Shown here: in pieces, positions 1 to 8,931 of the stretch | Layout: each line of letters begins with the position of its first letter | How positions within the stretch are numbered: position 1 is the first letter of the stretch | Source of the DNA: Bacteroidota bacterium | Lineage (GTDB): Bacteria > Bacteroidota > Bacteroidia > Chitinophagales > Saprospiraceae | NCBI GenBank assembly: GCA_029561355.1 | Contig: JAKQJD010000370.1 | Location: forward strand, 1-35,797 | Length of the DNA stretch: 35,797 nucleotides | Direction of reading: 5' to 3' | The notes under the pieces: generated by a model | Seen by the model: the letters and a program-made list of their open reading frames with translations, nothing else | What the model was told of the DNA's origin: nothing | Databases searched by the model: none | Made by a program: the position numbers and the translations under genes

Positions 1-2739
1 TACGTCGCCCACTTTGATGGCCGTAAAATCAAGCGCCGGAACGGACGTATTGGTTGCGCTTACCGCCAGGTTTTCGGGAAAAGTGGTGGAAAACGGATCT
101 TGCGGACTGGGAAAAACAAAATCAGACGGCACGAAACGCCATGAAGTATTACCCGCAAATGCCGTGTCGATGCCCAGAATCAGTTTCCGTAGTTGTACAA
201 TGTCGAACGTCGTTACAGCACCCGAGCGGTTGGCATCGGCGGCGATGATTTTATAAGGGGTACTCAAAAATTCCAGTCCCAGAATGTGTTTGGAAATCAG
301 TACCAGATCGAAGGTGGTCACGCCGTTGGTCGGGTTGTCGTTGCGGTAGGGCGTGAGGGTGTAATCCTGGCAGCCGGGAATAGCCGGGAACTCGAAAGAT
401 CCGTCCGGATCAGCCATAAGCGTTTGCCCCGGTGGCTGGGCAGTAATGCTGCCCGATGCGCCGAGGTTGCCCGACAGACTGATTTGTGCGCCCGGTGCGG
501 CAATCAGCACCGAATCGAGCGGGAACGTCCAAATCCCGCGGGCATACGTAGCAGCTACGAGTTGGTTGTGCGCCACGTTGTGTTCCAGGTCGAACACCGG
601 CACAAACGGAATGTTTTCTCCCAGCCTCGCCCACTGCGCTCCCGAATTTTTGGAAAAATACACTCCCGCATCCGTAGCGGCGAACAGCAGGGAATCGGCA
701 TGTCCGGGCAGCACCAGCAAATCACTGACAGGCACTTGCGGCAGGTCGCCGGAAACGTCGGTCCAGGTTTGCCCGTTGTTGTCGGAGCGGTGTATGTGCG
801 GGATGTAATCGTTGTCGCGAAAGCCCGAGTGCGTCACGAAAATCCGTTGCGGCAGGGTAGTGGAGCCTTGCACGGAAGTCACGTAGCGGTTGGGAAGCCC
901 GGCGCTGATATTGGTCCAGGCGCCGGCGGGTTCCCGGCGCCACACATTGGCGTCGCTGGTACCTGCATACAGGCGGCCTGCCAACAGCGGCGATTCGTCG
1001 AGACAGGAAATGGTATGAAATGCGTCGCCGAAAATATTGCCGTCGGTCAGGTCGGAAGAAGCGGGCGACCACAGTCCCTGGTCGTTGAGGTATAACCGGT
1101 ATGTGCCGGCGTACAGTTTTTCGGGATCGTGGCGACTCAGAAAATACGGCGTGTCCCAGTTGCAGCGGTCGCTGGTGCCGAGGCAATTTTGCCCGATCTG
1201 AAAATTCTGCCCGCCGTCGACGGTTTTATGGATCGCGCCGCCCTGCGACTCTACCCAGAAAATATTTGCGTCATCGGGGTGAAAAACCGATTTGAAACCG
1301 TCGCTGCCGAACAGTTGCTGCCAGTTATTAATCGCCTGCCCGTTGCCGATGTTGGTGCCGTTGTCTTGTGCGCCGCCGATATATTGATCGGGCTGGTGCG
1401 GATTGTAATTGGTATGGTAAAATTGTGTGAGCGGCAGGTTGTTGCAGCGGAACCAGCCGGAGTTGGCATTTTCCTGGTAATACACGCCGCCGTCGTTGGC
1501 GGTGTACCGTTTTCCGCTGGGTAAAAAGACCAGATCGTGCATGTCGGAATGGCCGCCGTTGATGTTCACCCAGTTGTTGGAGGCGGCGGTTTTGCGCCAG
1601 AGTTGCACGCCTGGCACGTACACCTCGTTGTCGTTGTCGGGGTGTACGATAATTTTTCCGAAATACCAGCCGAAATTGGAATAGGCGCTCTGTAATCCGC
1701 TGATACTGAAGGTCGTCCAGTTGGTTCCGCCGTTGACGGTCTGGTAAATGGCGCCCACGCGTGCCAGGGTGTCGGTGTATAAAACGTACAGTTTCTGCGG
1801 GTTCTGGCGCGACATGGCCAGTGCGGTCCGGCCCATTTTCCCGGTCGGCAAACCGCCGCCAAGCAGGGTCCATGTAGCGCCGCCATCGGTGGTTTTGTAT
1901 ACGCGGGCGTTGGTGCCATACAGTACCGATTCCGAGTTGTTGCGAATGCGATCCCAAAAGGAGGCGTACAACACCTGCGGGTTCGTCGGGTCGATTACCA
2001 GATCGCCGGCGCCGGCCTGATTGCTCACGAACAACACCTGCTGCCAGGTAGTGCCGCCGTCGGTGGTTTTGTACACACCGCGGTCGGCATTGCGTACATA
2101 CGGGTTGCCCATAGCCGCCACGTACAGCACCTGCGGCTGCGCGGGATGTACCACGATTTTGGAAACGATACCCACCTGCTCCAGCCCGATGGGCTGCCAG
2201 GTTTCGCCGGCGTCGCTGCTTTTGAATACACCTTCGCCGTTGAACACGTAGGAAGGAATATTGGAGTCGCCGGTGCCCGCGTACACCACATTCGGGTTGG
2301 AAGGATCGAAAGCGAGGTGGCCGATGGAGATTTCGGGAAATTCGTCGAACACGGGATGCCAGTTGGTGCCGCCGTCGGTGGTTTTGAAAATGCCGCCTGC
2401 CGAAAAACCGGCCAGCATGGTGAGCGGATTATCGGGTTTTATAACGAGGCTGTTGACGCGCCCGGCGATGTTGGCCGGTCCTTGCAGCGTCCAGTCGGCT
2501 GCCGTGCCGGAGCAGTTGTTGTCGCGCTGCTGCAACGCACGGTCCTGTCGCGCCCGGCGCATGGCTTTTTGCCAGCCCCGCCAGTCGAAATCGCGGTCGG
2601 GGTAACAGCGCTGCAGGGCGAACATCTCGTGCGGCTCGGTCTTTTCGGCGATTTCTTCGAGGGATTCGCTGAATTTTCGGTGGCAGGCGGAGTGGAGGAC
2701 AACGCTGGCAGCCAGCAGGAGGAATGCAAGATGTTTCAT
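1..2739 (-). CDS. Secreted Asp-box (BNR/sortilin-like) beta-propeller protein with dockerin-like module, 3'-truncated
   Basis: The frame is open from the ATG at 2739 to the window edge (913 codons, no stop), so the C-terminus is missing. Residues 1-19 form a hydrophobic signal peptide ending in a Cys; the lipobox is imperfect, so a lipoprotein is only possible. At least eight Asp-box motifs are visible, near residues 118 (FKTTDGGTNW), 172, 223, 281, 332, 504, 650 and 694, typical of a multi-bladed BNR/VPS10-like propeller. Around residues 765-795 there is a carboxypeptidase-regulatory-like stretch. Residues about 798-858 form a dockerin-like pair of Ca-binding loops (NPTNGVTTFD and ADANRSGAVTTFD, each followed by a helix). 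The last visible residues, FTAIKVGDV, match the segment that precedes the end of many Saprospiraceae secreted proteins, so a T9SS sorting domain probably follows outside the window. Substrate and enzymatic activity are unknown; Asp-box propellers are often binding rather than catalytic domains. Confidence 0.85.
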   Translation of the reverse strand, partial: MKHLAFLLLAASVVLHSACHRKFSESLEEIAEKTEPHEMFALQRCYPDRDFDWRGWQKAMRRARQDRALQQRDNNCSGTAADWTLQGPANIAGRVNSLVIKPDNPLTMLAGFSAGGIFKTTDGGTNWHPVFDEFPEISIGHLAFDPSNPNVVYAGTGDSNIPSYVFNGEGVFKSSDAGETWQPIGLEQVGIVSKIVVHPAQPQVLYVAAMGNPYVRNADRGVYKTTDGGTTWQQVLFVSNQAGAGDLVIDPTNPQVLYASFWDRIRNNSESVLYGTNARVYKTTDGGATWTLLGGGLPTGKMGRTALAMSRQNPQKLYVLYTDTLARVGAIYQTVNGGTNWTTFSISGLQSAYSNFGWYFGKIIVHPDNDNEVYVPGVQLWRKTAASNNWVNINGGHSDMHDLVFLPSGKRYTANDGGVYYQENANSGWFRCNNLPLTQFYHTNYNPHQPDQYIGGAQDNGTNIGNGQAINNWQQLFGSDGFKSVFHPDDANIFWVESQGGAIHKTVDGGQNFQIGQNCLGTSDRCNWDTPYFLSRHDPEKLYAGTYRLYLNDQGLWSPASSDLTDGNIFGDAFHTISCLDESPLLAGRLYAGTSDANVWRREPAGAWTNISAGLPNRYVTSVQGSTTLPQRIFVTHSGFRDNDYIPHIHRSDNNGQTWTDVSGDLPQVPVSDLLVLPGHADSLLFAATDAGVYFSKNSGAQWARLGENIPFVPVFDLEHNVAHNQLVAATYARGIWTFPLDSVLIAAPGAQISLSGNLGASGSITAQPPGQTLMADPDGSFEFPAIPGCQDYTLTPYRNDNPTNGVTTFDLVLISKHILGLEFLSTPYKIIAADANRSGAVTTFDIVQLRKLILGIDTAFAGNTSWRFVPSDFVFPSPQDPFSTTFPENLAVSATNTSVPALDFTAIKVGDV

Positions 2740-2852
2740 GATAACCGGTGGGATGAACTTATATTTATCTGCCAAAATCAGACCAAAGAAATCACAACTA
2801 TCTTTATTGCTCCACTGTTTCACCCGCAACTTTTCTAAAACGACTTTCACGG

Positions 2853-3464
2853 ATGCAATCTTCCTCCCCACAGCAGCAGCAGGACGAATTCCTGTTTCAC
2901 CCCAAAAACGTGCAGTTGTTTATCCTGCTGGCCGGGCTGAGTTTTTTGTTTCTGGCGCTTACGGTGTCGTATATATACATCCGGGTGACAAATAATGTTG
3001 CTCCCGTGCGCCTTCCGGGGCTTTTCCTGCTGAATACCGTCATTCTGCTGGGCAGCAGTTTTACCCTCATCCGTGCGAAACGGGCGTATCTGAACGACGA
3101 CACACTTGGGTATCAGCAACTTTTGAAATGGACCATTTGGCTGTCTATTCTGTTCATGGCCATGCAGGCTGTGGCGTGGACCTGGCTTTTTACCCACGAT
3201 ATTCACCTGTATTCTTCTACTACAACGGGGTTTTTATACGTCATTTCCATCGTGCATTTTGCACACGTGGTGGGCGGGCTGCCTTTCCTTTATCTTTTTT
3301 ACCGCACTGCGAAAAAGCGGATGGTCGATCCCGTCACCGTACTCGTGTATTTCTCCGATCCGGAAAAACGGCTGCGCCTGCGGCTGCTCACCATTTACTG
3401 GCATTTTCTGGATATCCTGTGGATATATCTGGTGGTGTTTTTTGGAATCAACCAACTCTTATAG
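2853..3464 (+). CDS. Heme-copper (cytochrome c) oxidase subunit III-like membrane protein
   Basis: 203 aa with about five hydrophobic membrane segments (near residues 20-42, 55-75, 90-112, 125-150 and 178-200). The C-terminal YWHFLDILWIYL is the hallmark last helix of subunit III (CtaE/CoxC family), and the IVHFAHVVGGL stretch corresponds to the conserved His-containing helix before it. Subunit III does not bind the redox metals; it stabilises the oxidase core in the inner membrane. No subunit I or II gene is adjacent, so this is an orphan copy as far as the window shows. The short N-terminus (QSSSPQQQQDE) is hydrophilic. The gene diverges from the Asp-box gene across 113 bp; a TATCTTTA at 2799-2806 is a near-match to the -7 box but lacks an obvious -33. 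The stop codon directly touches the hairpin element that follows. Confidence 0.85.
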   Translation: MQSSSPQQQQDEFLFHPKNVQLFILLAGLSFLFLALTVSYIYIRVTNNVAPVRLPGLFLLNTVILLGSSFTLIRAKRAYLNDDTLGYQQLLKWTIWLSILFMAMQAVAWTWLFTHDIHLYSSTTTGFLYVISIVHFAHVVGGLPFLYLFYRTAKKRMVDPVTVLVYFSDPEKRLRLRLLTIYWHFLDILWIYLVVFFGINQLL

Positions 3465-3657
3465 AGAGTGAGAGGAGTGAGAGGGTGAGAGATGTGAGAG
3501 AGTGAGAGATGTGAGAGCCGACTTCGATTCCACCCCTTCGCTCCACATGTACAGATTATTGAGCGAAGGGGTGGAATCGAAGTCGGCTCTCACTCTCTCA
3601 CATCTCTCACTCTCTCACATCTCTCACTTCTCTCACTTCTCACTCTCTCACCCTCTT
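3465..3657. repeat. Repeat-armed hairpin element A, filling a convergent intergenic gap
   Basis: The whole gap between two convergent stop codons is one inverted-repeat structure. The core is a perfect 31-bp stem (3513-3543 paired with 3561-3591) around a 17-nt loop (3544-3560). Outside the core, both sides carry degenerate tandem GTGAGAGA-type units (reverse complement TCTCTCAC on the right), so the arms can pair in several registers. It probably works as a bidirectional transcription terminator or mRNA-end stabiliser, but no U-tract of the classical kind is present. It belongs to the same architectural class as the elements at 8784, 10826 and 11528, with a different core and arm unit. Confidence 0.9.
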
Positions 3658-6183
3658 CTAGTGTTGAACCACCACTTTTCTGCTCAAAACTCCTTTTTGC
3701 GTTTGCGCCGTTATCGAATAAACGCCATTTGGTAAATGGCTGACATCCAGCGAAATACGATCATTTGAAATGCCTTCATCGTACTGCACGATCCGGCCGC
3801 TCATATCGGTCAGCGTGACGGATTGCAGAAGATCGCCACTGCGCAGGGCTACCTGAATGGATTGGCTGGCGGGAGAAGGCCAGGCGAGCAGGTCCGCTTC
3901 CGGAGCTGCCGTTTCTTCGCTGCGGGGCCGGCTGAGTCCGCCTGCCAGCGCAAATTTCATGTCGTAATTGGACCCGTTGGTCAGCACCCCGTCGCCCCAT
4001 TGTACCGAGGAGTTGGACATTGTGAGGGAGTAAAACGAAAAGTCGTCGGGGCGGCCCACGTCGATGATGTCGATGATGATAAAACTGAATTTGCCGATCA
4101 CGCCGTAGCCGCTCACGGGCTGGCCGTTGGTGCGGGTAAATGCGGTTTCCAGTCGTCCGCGCTTCGGCGATACGCCCAGCGATAGGAAGGTGGAGTTCCG
4201 GTTGATCCAGGAGTTGTCGTAGTATTCCATCTGGAACGCCGAATCGACGATATTGGAACTGAGCAGCGCCTCGAAGGTCATGCCGTACAGGTTCAGGACG
4301 GGCTCCGAAGCGTTTCCGAGTAAAACCTCCACCTCTACACGGTCGCCGATGGTAGCATTGGGCGTCAGCAGGTTAAAAAACAGCGGCAATCCTTTTTTTG
4401 TCAGCGGCGAGCCGGGCACGATATTGTCGGTGCGCCCGTAATGTTGTACGATGGCATCCGCATCGGCCTGGTCGATGTGGCCGTTTCCGTCAGAGTCGGC
4501 GAATTTAAGATCTGCCGGAAGCGGTACGAAAGGGTTGGCCCAGTTGCTGGCTTTCTGGCCGAACCAGCCGGCAGTGCCTTGTGCCCGCGGGGCGCCTTCC
4601 TGCCCCATACAAAAGCCGAGCGTAAGCAGATCTTTGTTGTTGACGATGCCGTCGACATTGGCATCGCCCGGCCACACACAACCCTGACTACACGGCGCGC
4701 CGCCGGCGGGATTGTTGGCTACTTCCATGTTCACTACCGTACCGGCGCACATGCCGTTGGCCGCGAGGCAATAGTTTACGGCAAATACGTCGTTGCCCGT
4801 GTAGTATGGAGTGGGTTTGTAAATCAGGAGATTAAACCCTTCAATATGTTGACCGTTAATGGTTTGTGAGGTAAATCCGGGATAAAACTGGCAGGTGCCG
4901 TGCGCCGGCGCCTGGGTGATCTGGAAATTAAAAACGTCGTAAGGAATTGGATAATCCACCACAAAAGCCGTGGACGTGCGGGCTTTCAGCCGGAACGTAT
5001 CCATAGCGGGTTCCATATTGCTCACGACCACCGTAACCGTACCAGTTTCCAGGTCTTCGGCGATGCCATTGCCGATGGTGTAGGGAAAAACAACCGAACC
5101 GGAAAACCCGGGCTCGGGTGTAAAAGTGGCGAACCCGTGCGCATTCGTACTGCTGAGCATTCCACCTGTACCGGGACTGCCCCATTGCGTGACGGGGAGA
5201 TTGCCCAGGTCGTTGTGCCGGACGTTAAATGTTACCGGTACGCCGACGGGTGTAAAAACATAGTCGTTCACGGCCATGCTATTGCGATGCGGCGCGGGCA
5301 ACACCTTCATATCGACCGTTACGGTGGAAATACTGCCGTTCACATTACGGCGCAGCACGAACGGGTCGGCGCCTGTATAATCAGTTGTGGGCGTGTACTG
5401 GAACGCGCGGTTGCTGATGATTTGAACCGTCCCGTGTGCCGGAGCCTGCCACAAGGAATACCCGCCGTATTGTAACGAGGTCTGCGTAGCCGTATTCACC
5501 GCAGTGGCGATCTGGAGCGTGCTGCTGGCCGGCTGACCGACCGGCCGCACACCGATGTTAACTTGTCCGGTCTTGCAATTGCCCATTTGATCGCAAACGG
5601 TGTAACTTACGAGTGCCACGCCGTTGAAACCCGGTTTCGGTGTAAAAACGACCTGGTTCTGGGAATTGATCGACGCGGTTCCGTGGTTGGTGACGGCTAC
5701 TTCCGTCAGCATCAGCGGACCCGCGCTGCCATTGTCATTGCCCAGTACGTTTACAACAACAGGCACTCCCGTGTAGGTAGTCGTATATTCATCTTTTACA
5801 GTCAGCAGCGAAGGATACACGGAAATCCGGTAAGCGAGGTAATGCAGGTAAGGATACGTAAGAAACTGGTTCAGTTCGAGCGTAAACGTATCGACGCCCT
5901 CGAAGGTGCTGTGCGGCGTATAACGCACTTCGAAACGATTGGGTGCACCCGGCCCGCCGGCAGATATCAGATGAATGTAAACATCTCCGTGATGTGCGGC
6001 CGGTGATATGGTAATGGCCTGTAAATCAATACCTTTTATGGTATCATTCACCGCAATTCCACTGGCCGTACCGAGTTCCTTGTAAGCGCCGGTTGGGCCC
6101 TGTGCAGACAGGGATACGGGAATTCCACAACAAACAGCCAGCAAAAAAACGAGGTTTATGTAATGAGATTTATTTACATTCAT
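3658..6183 (-). CDS. Secreted multi-Ig (cadherin-like) protein with dockerin, cohesin-like and T9SS type A sorting domains
   Basis: 841 aa. Residues 1-27 are a signal peptide ending SLSAQ. The N-terminal half holds tandem Ig-like/cadherin-like (Big_9-type) domains, recognisable by repeated PVVVNVLGNDNG / PVTFNVRHND turns and GxxxFTPxPGFxG strands. Around residues 495-590 lies a dockerin-like region with two Ca-binding loops (DANVDGIVNNKD and DSDGNGHIDQAD) separated by a Trp-rich insert. A cohesin-like beta-sandwich follows (about 600-740). The C-terminal ~75 residues are a T9SS type A sorting domain ending RKVVVQH. The protein should be exported through Sec, moved across the outer membrane by T9SS, and anchored or released. 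Its ligand is unknown. A dockerin and a cohesin-like domain in one chain is noteworthy. The start at 6183 places the -7 promoter box about 24 bp upstream. The stop TAG abuts hairpin element A. Confidence 0.85.
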   Translation of the reverse strand: MNVNKSHYINLVFLLAVCCGIPVSLSAQGPTGAYKELGTASGIAVNDTIKGIDLQAITISPAAHHGDVYIHLISAGGPGAPNRFEVRYTPHSTFEGVDTFTLELNQFLTYPYLHYLAYRISVYPSLLTVKDEYTTTYTGVPVVVNVLGNDNGSAGPLMLTEVAVTNHGTASINSQNQVVFTPKPGFNGVALVSYTVCDQMGNCKTGQVNIGVRPVGQPASSTLQIATAVNTATQTSLQYGGYSLWQAPAHGTVQIISNRAFQYTPTTDYTGADPFVLRRNVNGSISTVTVDMKVLPAPHRNSMAVNDYVFTPVGVPVTFNVRHNDLGNLPVTQWGSPGTGGMLSSTNAHGFATFTPEPGFSGSVVFPYTIGNGIAEDLETGTVTVVVSNMEPAMDTFRLKARTSTAFVVDYPIPYDVFNFQITQAPAHGTCQFYPGFTSQTINGQHIEGFNLLIYKPTPYYTGNDVFAVNYCLAANGMCAGTVVNMEVANNPAGGAPCSQGCVWPGDANVDGIVNNKDLLTLGFCMGQEGAPRAQGTAGWFGQKASNWANPFVPLPADLKFADSDGNGHIDQADADAIVQHYGRTDNIVPGSPLTKKGLPLFFNLLTPNATIGDRVEVEVLLGNASEPVLNLYGMTFEALLSSNIVDSAFQMEYYDNSWINRNSTFLSLGVSPKRGRLETAFTRTNGQPVSGYGVIGKFSFIIIDIIDVGRPDDFSFYSLTMSNSSVQWGDGVLTNGSNYDMKFALAGGLSRPRSEETAAPEADLLAWPSPASQSIQVALRSGDLLQSVTLTDMSGRIVQYDEGISNDRISLDVSHLPNGVYSITAQTQKGVLSRKVVVQH

Positions 6184-6206
6184 GATTCGATTATTAAAAA
6201 ACAGAT

Positions 6207-6214
6207 CAAAAATA
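6207..6214 (-). promoter_or_regulatory. -7 box (TATTTTTG) for the 841-aa secreted protein
   Basis: Read on the minus strand, TATTTTTG matches the Bacteroidota -7 consensus TAnnTTTG exactly. It lies 23 bp ahead of the ATG at 6183. No good -33 TTTG is visible upstream, so the call rests on the -7 box and position. Confidence 0.45.
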
Positions 6215-6266
6215 GCGTTTTTTTACATATTAGTAACGGCTGCCGCATAAAAGATCGGCGCGTGCA

Positions 6267-6274
6267 TATATTTG
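6267..6274 (+). promoter_or_regulatory. -7 box (TATATTTG) immediately ahead of the 484-aa gene
   Basis: TATATTTG matches TAnnTTTG exactly. The G is only 5 bp before the preferred ATG at 6280, so the transcript could start at or next to the start codon (leaderless). No clear -33 box is seen. It faces away from the minus-strand box at 6207-6214. Confidence 0.45.
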
Positions 6275-6279
6275 TGATT

Positions 6280-7734
6280 ATGGCAGCAACAAAGAAACTA
6301 CGCGCGGCAGAACAGCACCGGAATAAAATCTACCAGGTACTGGAATGTCTGGATGAAATGGAACACAAGCGGCTTTCCAGGTTTCTTCATTCACCGTATT
6401 TTATTAAAACCAAAACGCTGGTAAGCCTGTATGATGCATTGTTGGCGCACGTACAAAACGGAGACACGGGGTTCGACCGGCAAACTGTGTGGAGAGAGGT
6501 ACAGCCGGAATCGCCTTTCGACCCGATTGTGTTCCGCAAATATTGTTCCGATCTTTTAAAATGGACGGAAGTTTTTATGGCCCAGGAATCCCAGTTGCAA
6601 AATGACAACCGTACGACCGCAGGGTTGCTTGATTTTCTGGTGCAGCGTAAGGTGAAACCCTTGTACGACCGGAGCATCCGGGAGGCAAGAAAAAAGATTG
6701 CCGAAAAACCGTTTAAGGCACTCGATGATTTTTATACGGCTTATGTAGTCGAACGCCATTATTACGCCATGATGGACTTCGACATGTCGGTAAATAAGCG
6801 CGCCAATCTGGAAGAAATATCCCGATACCTGGATGTGTTTTACTGGATCGAAAAATTGCGCCTCTTCAGCGCCCAACTGAGCCAGCAACGCACCAGCCTT
6901 CAGCAGTACGAACTGAAAGGATTACCCGAAATGCTGGCCGTATTGGCTGCATATCCGCTGGAAGACACGCCGGAACTGGCCATTTACTATTACTCTTTCC
7001 TGACGCTGTACGAAGAGGAAGATGTGCAGCATTATTACCGGTTGCGCCAGATACTCGACCTGCATATCGCCAAAATGCCGCAGCAGGAAGCCATGGAAAT
7101 TGTCGACTCGGCCCTGCATTACTGCACGGGTAAAATCAACAGAGGCAAAAGCGAGTTTTTCCAGCAATACTTCGATTTGTTCAATTTCGCCCTTGAAAAC
7201 GGGATTTTTTCCAATACAAGTGAATTCGCTCCCTGGCGCTATAACAATATTGTGGCCGCCGCCCTGCGCCTCGACAAACTGGACTGGGCCGAAACATTCG
7301 TGGAAAATTTCAAACACCTGCTGCCACCCGACACCCGCGAAAATACCTACACGTTCAACCTGGCCAGGGTGTATCGGTTTCAAAAACAATATCCCAAGGT
7401 AATCGACCTGCTGAAAAACGTCGACTACGAAGACATCGGTTACAGCCTCATCAGCAAAATGATGCTGTTGATCACCTATTACGAACTCGACGAATTCGAT
7501 GCGCTGAACGCATTCATCGATTCCTTCCGCATTTACCTCAAACGGAACGAAAAGAAAATCCCGGCGCCCCGGCGCATCTCCTACCTCAACCTGCTCAAAT
7601 ACATGCGGTTGCTGCTGCGGCTGATTCCCGGAGATAAAGCCGCCCTTCGCAAACTGCAACTGGCTATTGAAAAGGATAAATCACTGATTGTCAATCATGA
7701 ATGGCTGCTGGAAAAACTCGAGCAAATGGCGTGA
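6280..7734 (+). CDS. Hypothetical alpha-helical cytoplasmic protein (TPR-like)
   Basis: I do not recognise a named family. The frame is open from an ATG at 6163, but that start would run into the divergent neighbour's start codon and its promoter. The ATG at 6280 (MAATKKLRAAEQHRNKIYQVL) gives a natural 484-aa protein and sits just after a TAnnTTTG box. There is no signal peptide or membrane segment. The sequence is rich in Leu, Tyr, Glu and Lys and reads as stacked helices. The stretch around residues 345-400 (FNLARVYRFQKQYPKVIDLL and following) resembles TPR-type repeats, suggesting a protein-protein interaction role. It is followed after 84 bp by a secreted-protein gene on the same strand, possibly co-transcribed. 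Confidence 0.8.
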   Translation: MAATKKLRAAEQHRNKIYQVLECLDEMEHKRLSRFLHSPYFIKTKTLVSLYDALLAHVQNGDTGFDRQTVWREVQPESPFDPIVFRKYCSDLLKWTEVFMAQESQLQNDNRTTAGLLDFLVQRKVKPLYDRSIREARKKIAEKPFKALDDFYTAYVVERHYYAMMDFDMSVNKRANLEEISRYLDVFYWIEKLRLFSAQLSQQRTSLQQYELKGLPEMLAVLAAYPLEDTPELAIYYYSFLTLYEEEDVQHYYRLRQILDLHIAKMPQQEAMEIVDSALHYCTGKINRGKSEFFQQYFDLFNFALENGIFSNTSEFAPWRYNNIVAAALRLDKLDWAETFVENFKHLLPPDTRENTYTFNLARVYRFQKQYPKVIDLLKNVDYEDIGYSLISKMMLLITYYELDEFDALNAFIDSFRIYLKRNEKKIPAPRRISYLNLLKYMRLLLRLIPGDKAALRKLQLAIEKDKSLIVNHEWLLEKLEQMA

Positions 7735-7818
7735 TTACACGTTGCAATTTTCGGACGTGAATGACGTTCTTTCAACGCTGCATCCTCAACCGTTCCACTG
7801 CTCAATGTTTTTGCTATT

Positions 7819-8778
7819 ATGTCATTTAAAAACGCCGGCCTGATTCTCCTTTGCATCGTCATTTTTTCCCTCCAGGCCCGCGCACAAACCGGCCCTAAAC
7901 CGGCCGGTAAACTTTCTCAGGAAGGCCGGGAAATGATCCGGCTCGGGGAAGATACGCTGGCAGTACTGGCCTATGCAGTAGTGAACGATTCCGTGGAACA
8001 GGAGCGTTTTGCTGCCTGCCGGGCACTGATCACCAGTCTGGTGCGCACGCTCAAGGTGGAAAATTCTTTCAAATACCAGTTTGAACGGCTTCGCAGCATT
8101 TCCATCCTGGCGCCGCCCGACAGCAGTTTCCGCATCTTTACCTGGCAGTTGTTCGTCAACGATTCCACGTACCGCTATTTCGGCGCTATTCAATTGAATA
8201 ACAAAGAATTAAAACTGTTTCCCCTCATCGACAGAAGCGATGAAATGGAAACTTTCCCTGCCCGTGAACAACTCACGCCCGAACGCTGGTACGGCGTTAT
8301 TTACTACAACCTGCGGCAATTCGATACGAAACAAGGACGGAAATACCTCCTGCTCGGCTACGATGCGTTCGATTTTTATACTCGCCGCAAAGTGGTGGAA
8401 GTGCTGGGGTTCGATGCCTCCGGAAAACCTTCTTTCGGCGCACCCGTATTCGACCGGGAGGGGCAGGTGGGGCCACCTCCTCAACGCATCTTCACCGAAT
8501 ATGCCGCCGAAGCCTCTTTCCGTATGAACTGGGACGAGCAATACCAGATGATCCTGATCGATCATGCCGTGCCGATGCCAAGCCCCTATGGCTCCGGTGT
8601 GGTACAGGTGCCCGATGGCAGTTACGATGCCCTGAAACTGGAAAAAGGCCGCTGGAAATACGTCAGCAAGGTGTTTAATGACGTGATGACCGAAACGCCC
8701 CGCCCCGAACCGGTGCTGGATGACAGAAAGAGTAAGGATATTATGGGGAAGGAAAAGGTGAAGAAGGTGAAAAATTGA
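7819..8778 (+). CDS. Hypothetical exported protein, 319 aa
   Basis: Residues 1-22 (hydrophobic core, ending QARAQ) form a signal peptide, so the protein is probably periplasmic or outer-membrane associated. The mature part has no motif I can name. A repeated style of beta-strand with YRYFGAIQLNN and RKYLLLGYDAFDFYTRRK suggests a beta-rich fold. The last ~15 residues are Lys-rich (KEKVKKVKN). The start at 7819 is the only ATG ahead of the signal peptide. Its stop TGA lies 5 bp before hairpin element B, and it converges with proC. No functional claim is made. Confidence 0.75.
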   Translation: MSFKNAGLILLCIVIFSLQARAQTGPKPAGKLSQEGREMIRLGEDTLAVLAYAVVNDSVEQERFAACRALITSLVRTLKVENSFKYQFERLRSISILAPPDSSFRIFTWQLFVNDSTYRYFGAIQLNNKELKLFPLIDRSDEMETFPAREQLTPERWYGVIYYNLRQFDTKQGRKYLLLGYDAFDFYTRRKVVEVLGFDASGKPSFGAPVFDREGQVGPPPQRIFTEYAAEASFRMNWDEQYQMILIDHAVPMPSPYGSGVVQVPDGSYDALKLEKGRWKYVSKVFNDVMTETPRPEPVLDDRKSKDIMGKEKVKKVKN

Positions 8779-8783
8779 ATAAA

Positions 8784-8931
8784 GGTTCTTAGTTATTGGT
8801 TATTGGTTATTAGTGGTGGTAACGCCTGGCTTTTGAGATAAAGCCAGGCGTTACCACCACTAATAACCAATAACCAATAACCAATAACCAATAACCAATA
8901 ACCAATAACCAATAACCAATAACTAAGAACC
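8784..8931. repeat. Repeat-armed hairpin element B with AATAACC heptads
   Basis: The core is a perfect 23-bp stem (8811-8833 with 8840-8862) around a 6-nt loop, TGAGAT. The right arm holds eight perfect AATAACC heptamers (8862-8917) and then the variants AATAACT and AAGAACC. The left arm has only four units, but starts with the exact reverse complement of those variants (GGTTCTT, AGTTATT) followed by two GGTTATT. The arms are therefore the same tandem repeat at unequal copy number. The terminal unit runs into the proC gene and supplies its last two codons and stop (TAG at 8925-8923). Its function is unknown; a bidirectional terminator is the simplest guess. Confidence 0.93.

Noticed and set aside
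193..2838. Several 200-300-codon plus-strand and minus-strand frames over the Asp-box gene
   Set aside because: The one continuous minus-strand frame from 2739 to the edge has eight Asp-boxes and a dockerin; the others are shadows.
8862..8931. Possible CRISPR array (regular AATAACC repeats)
   Set aside because: The units are 7 bp with no spacers; this is a tandem repeat forming a hairpin arm.
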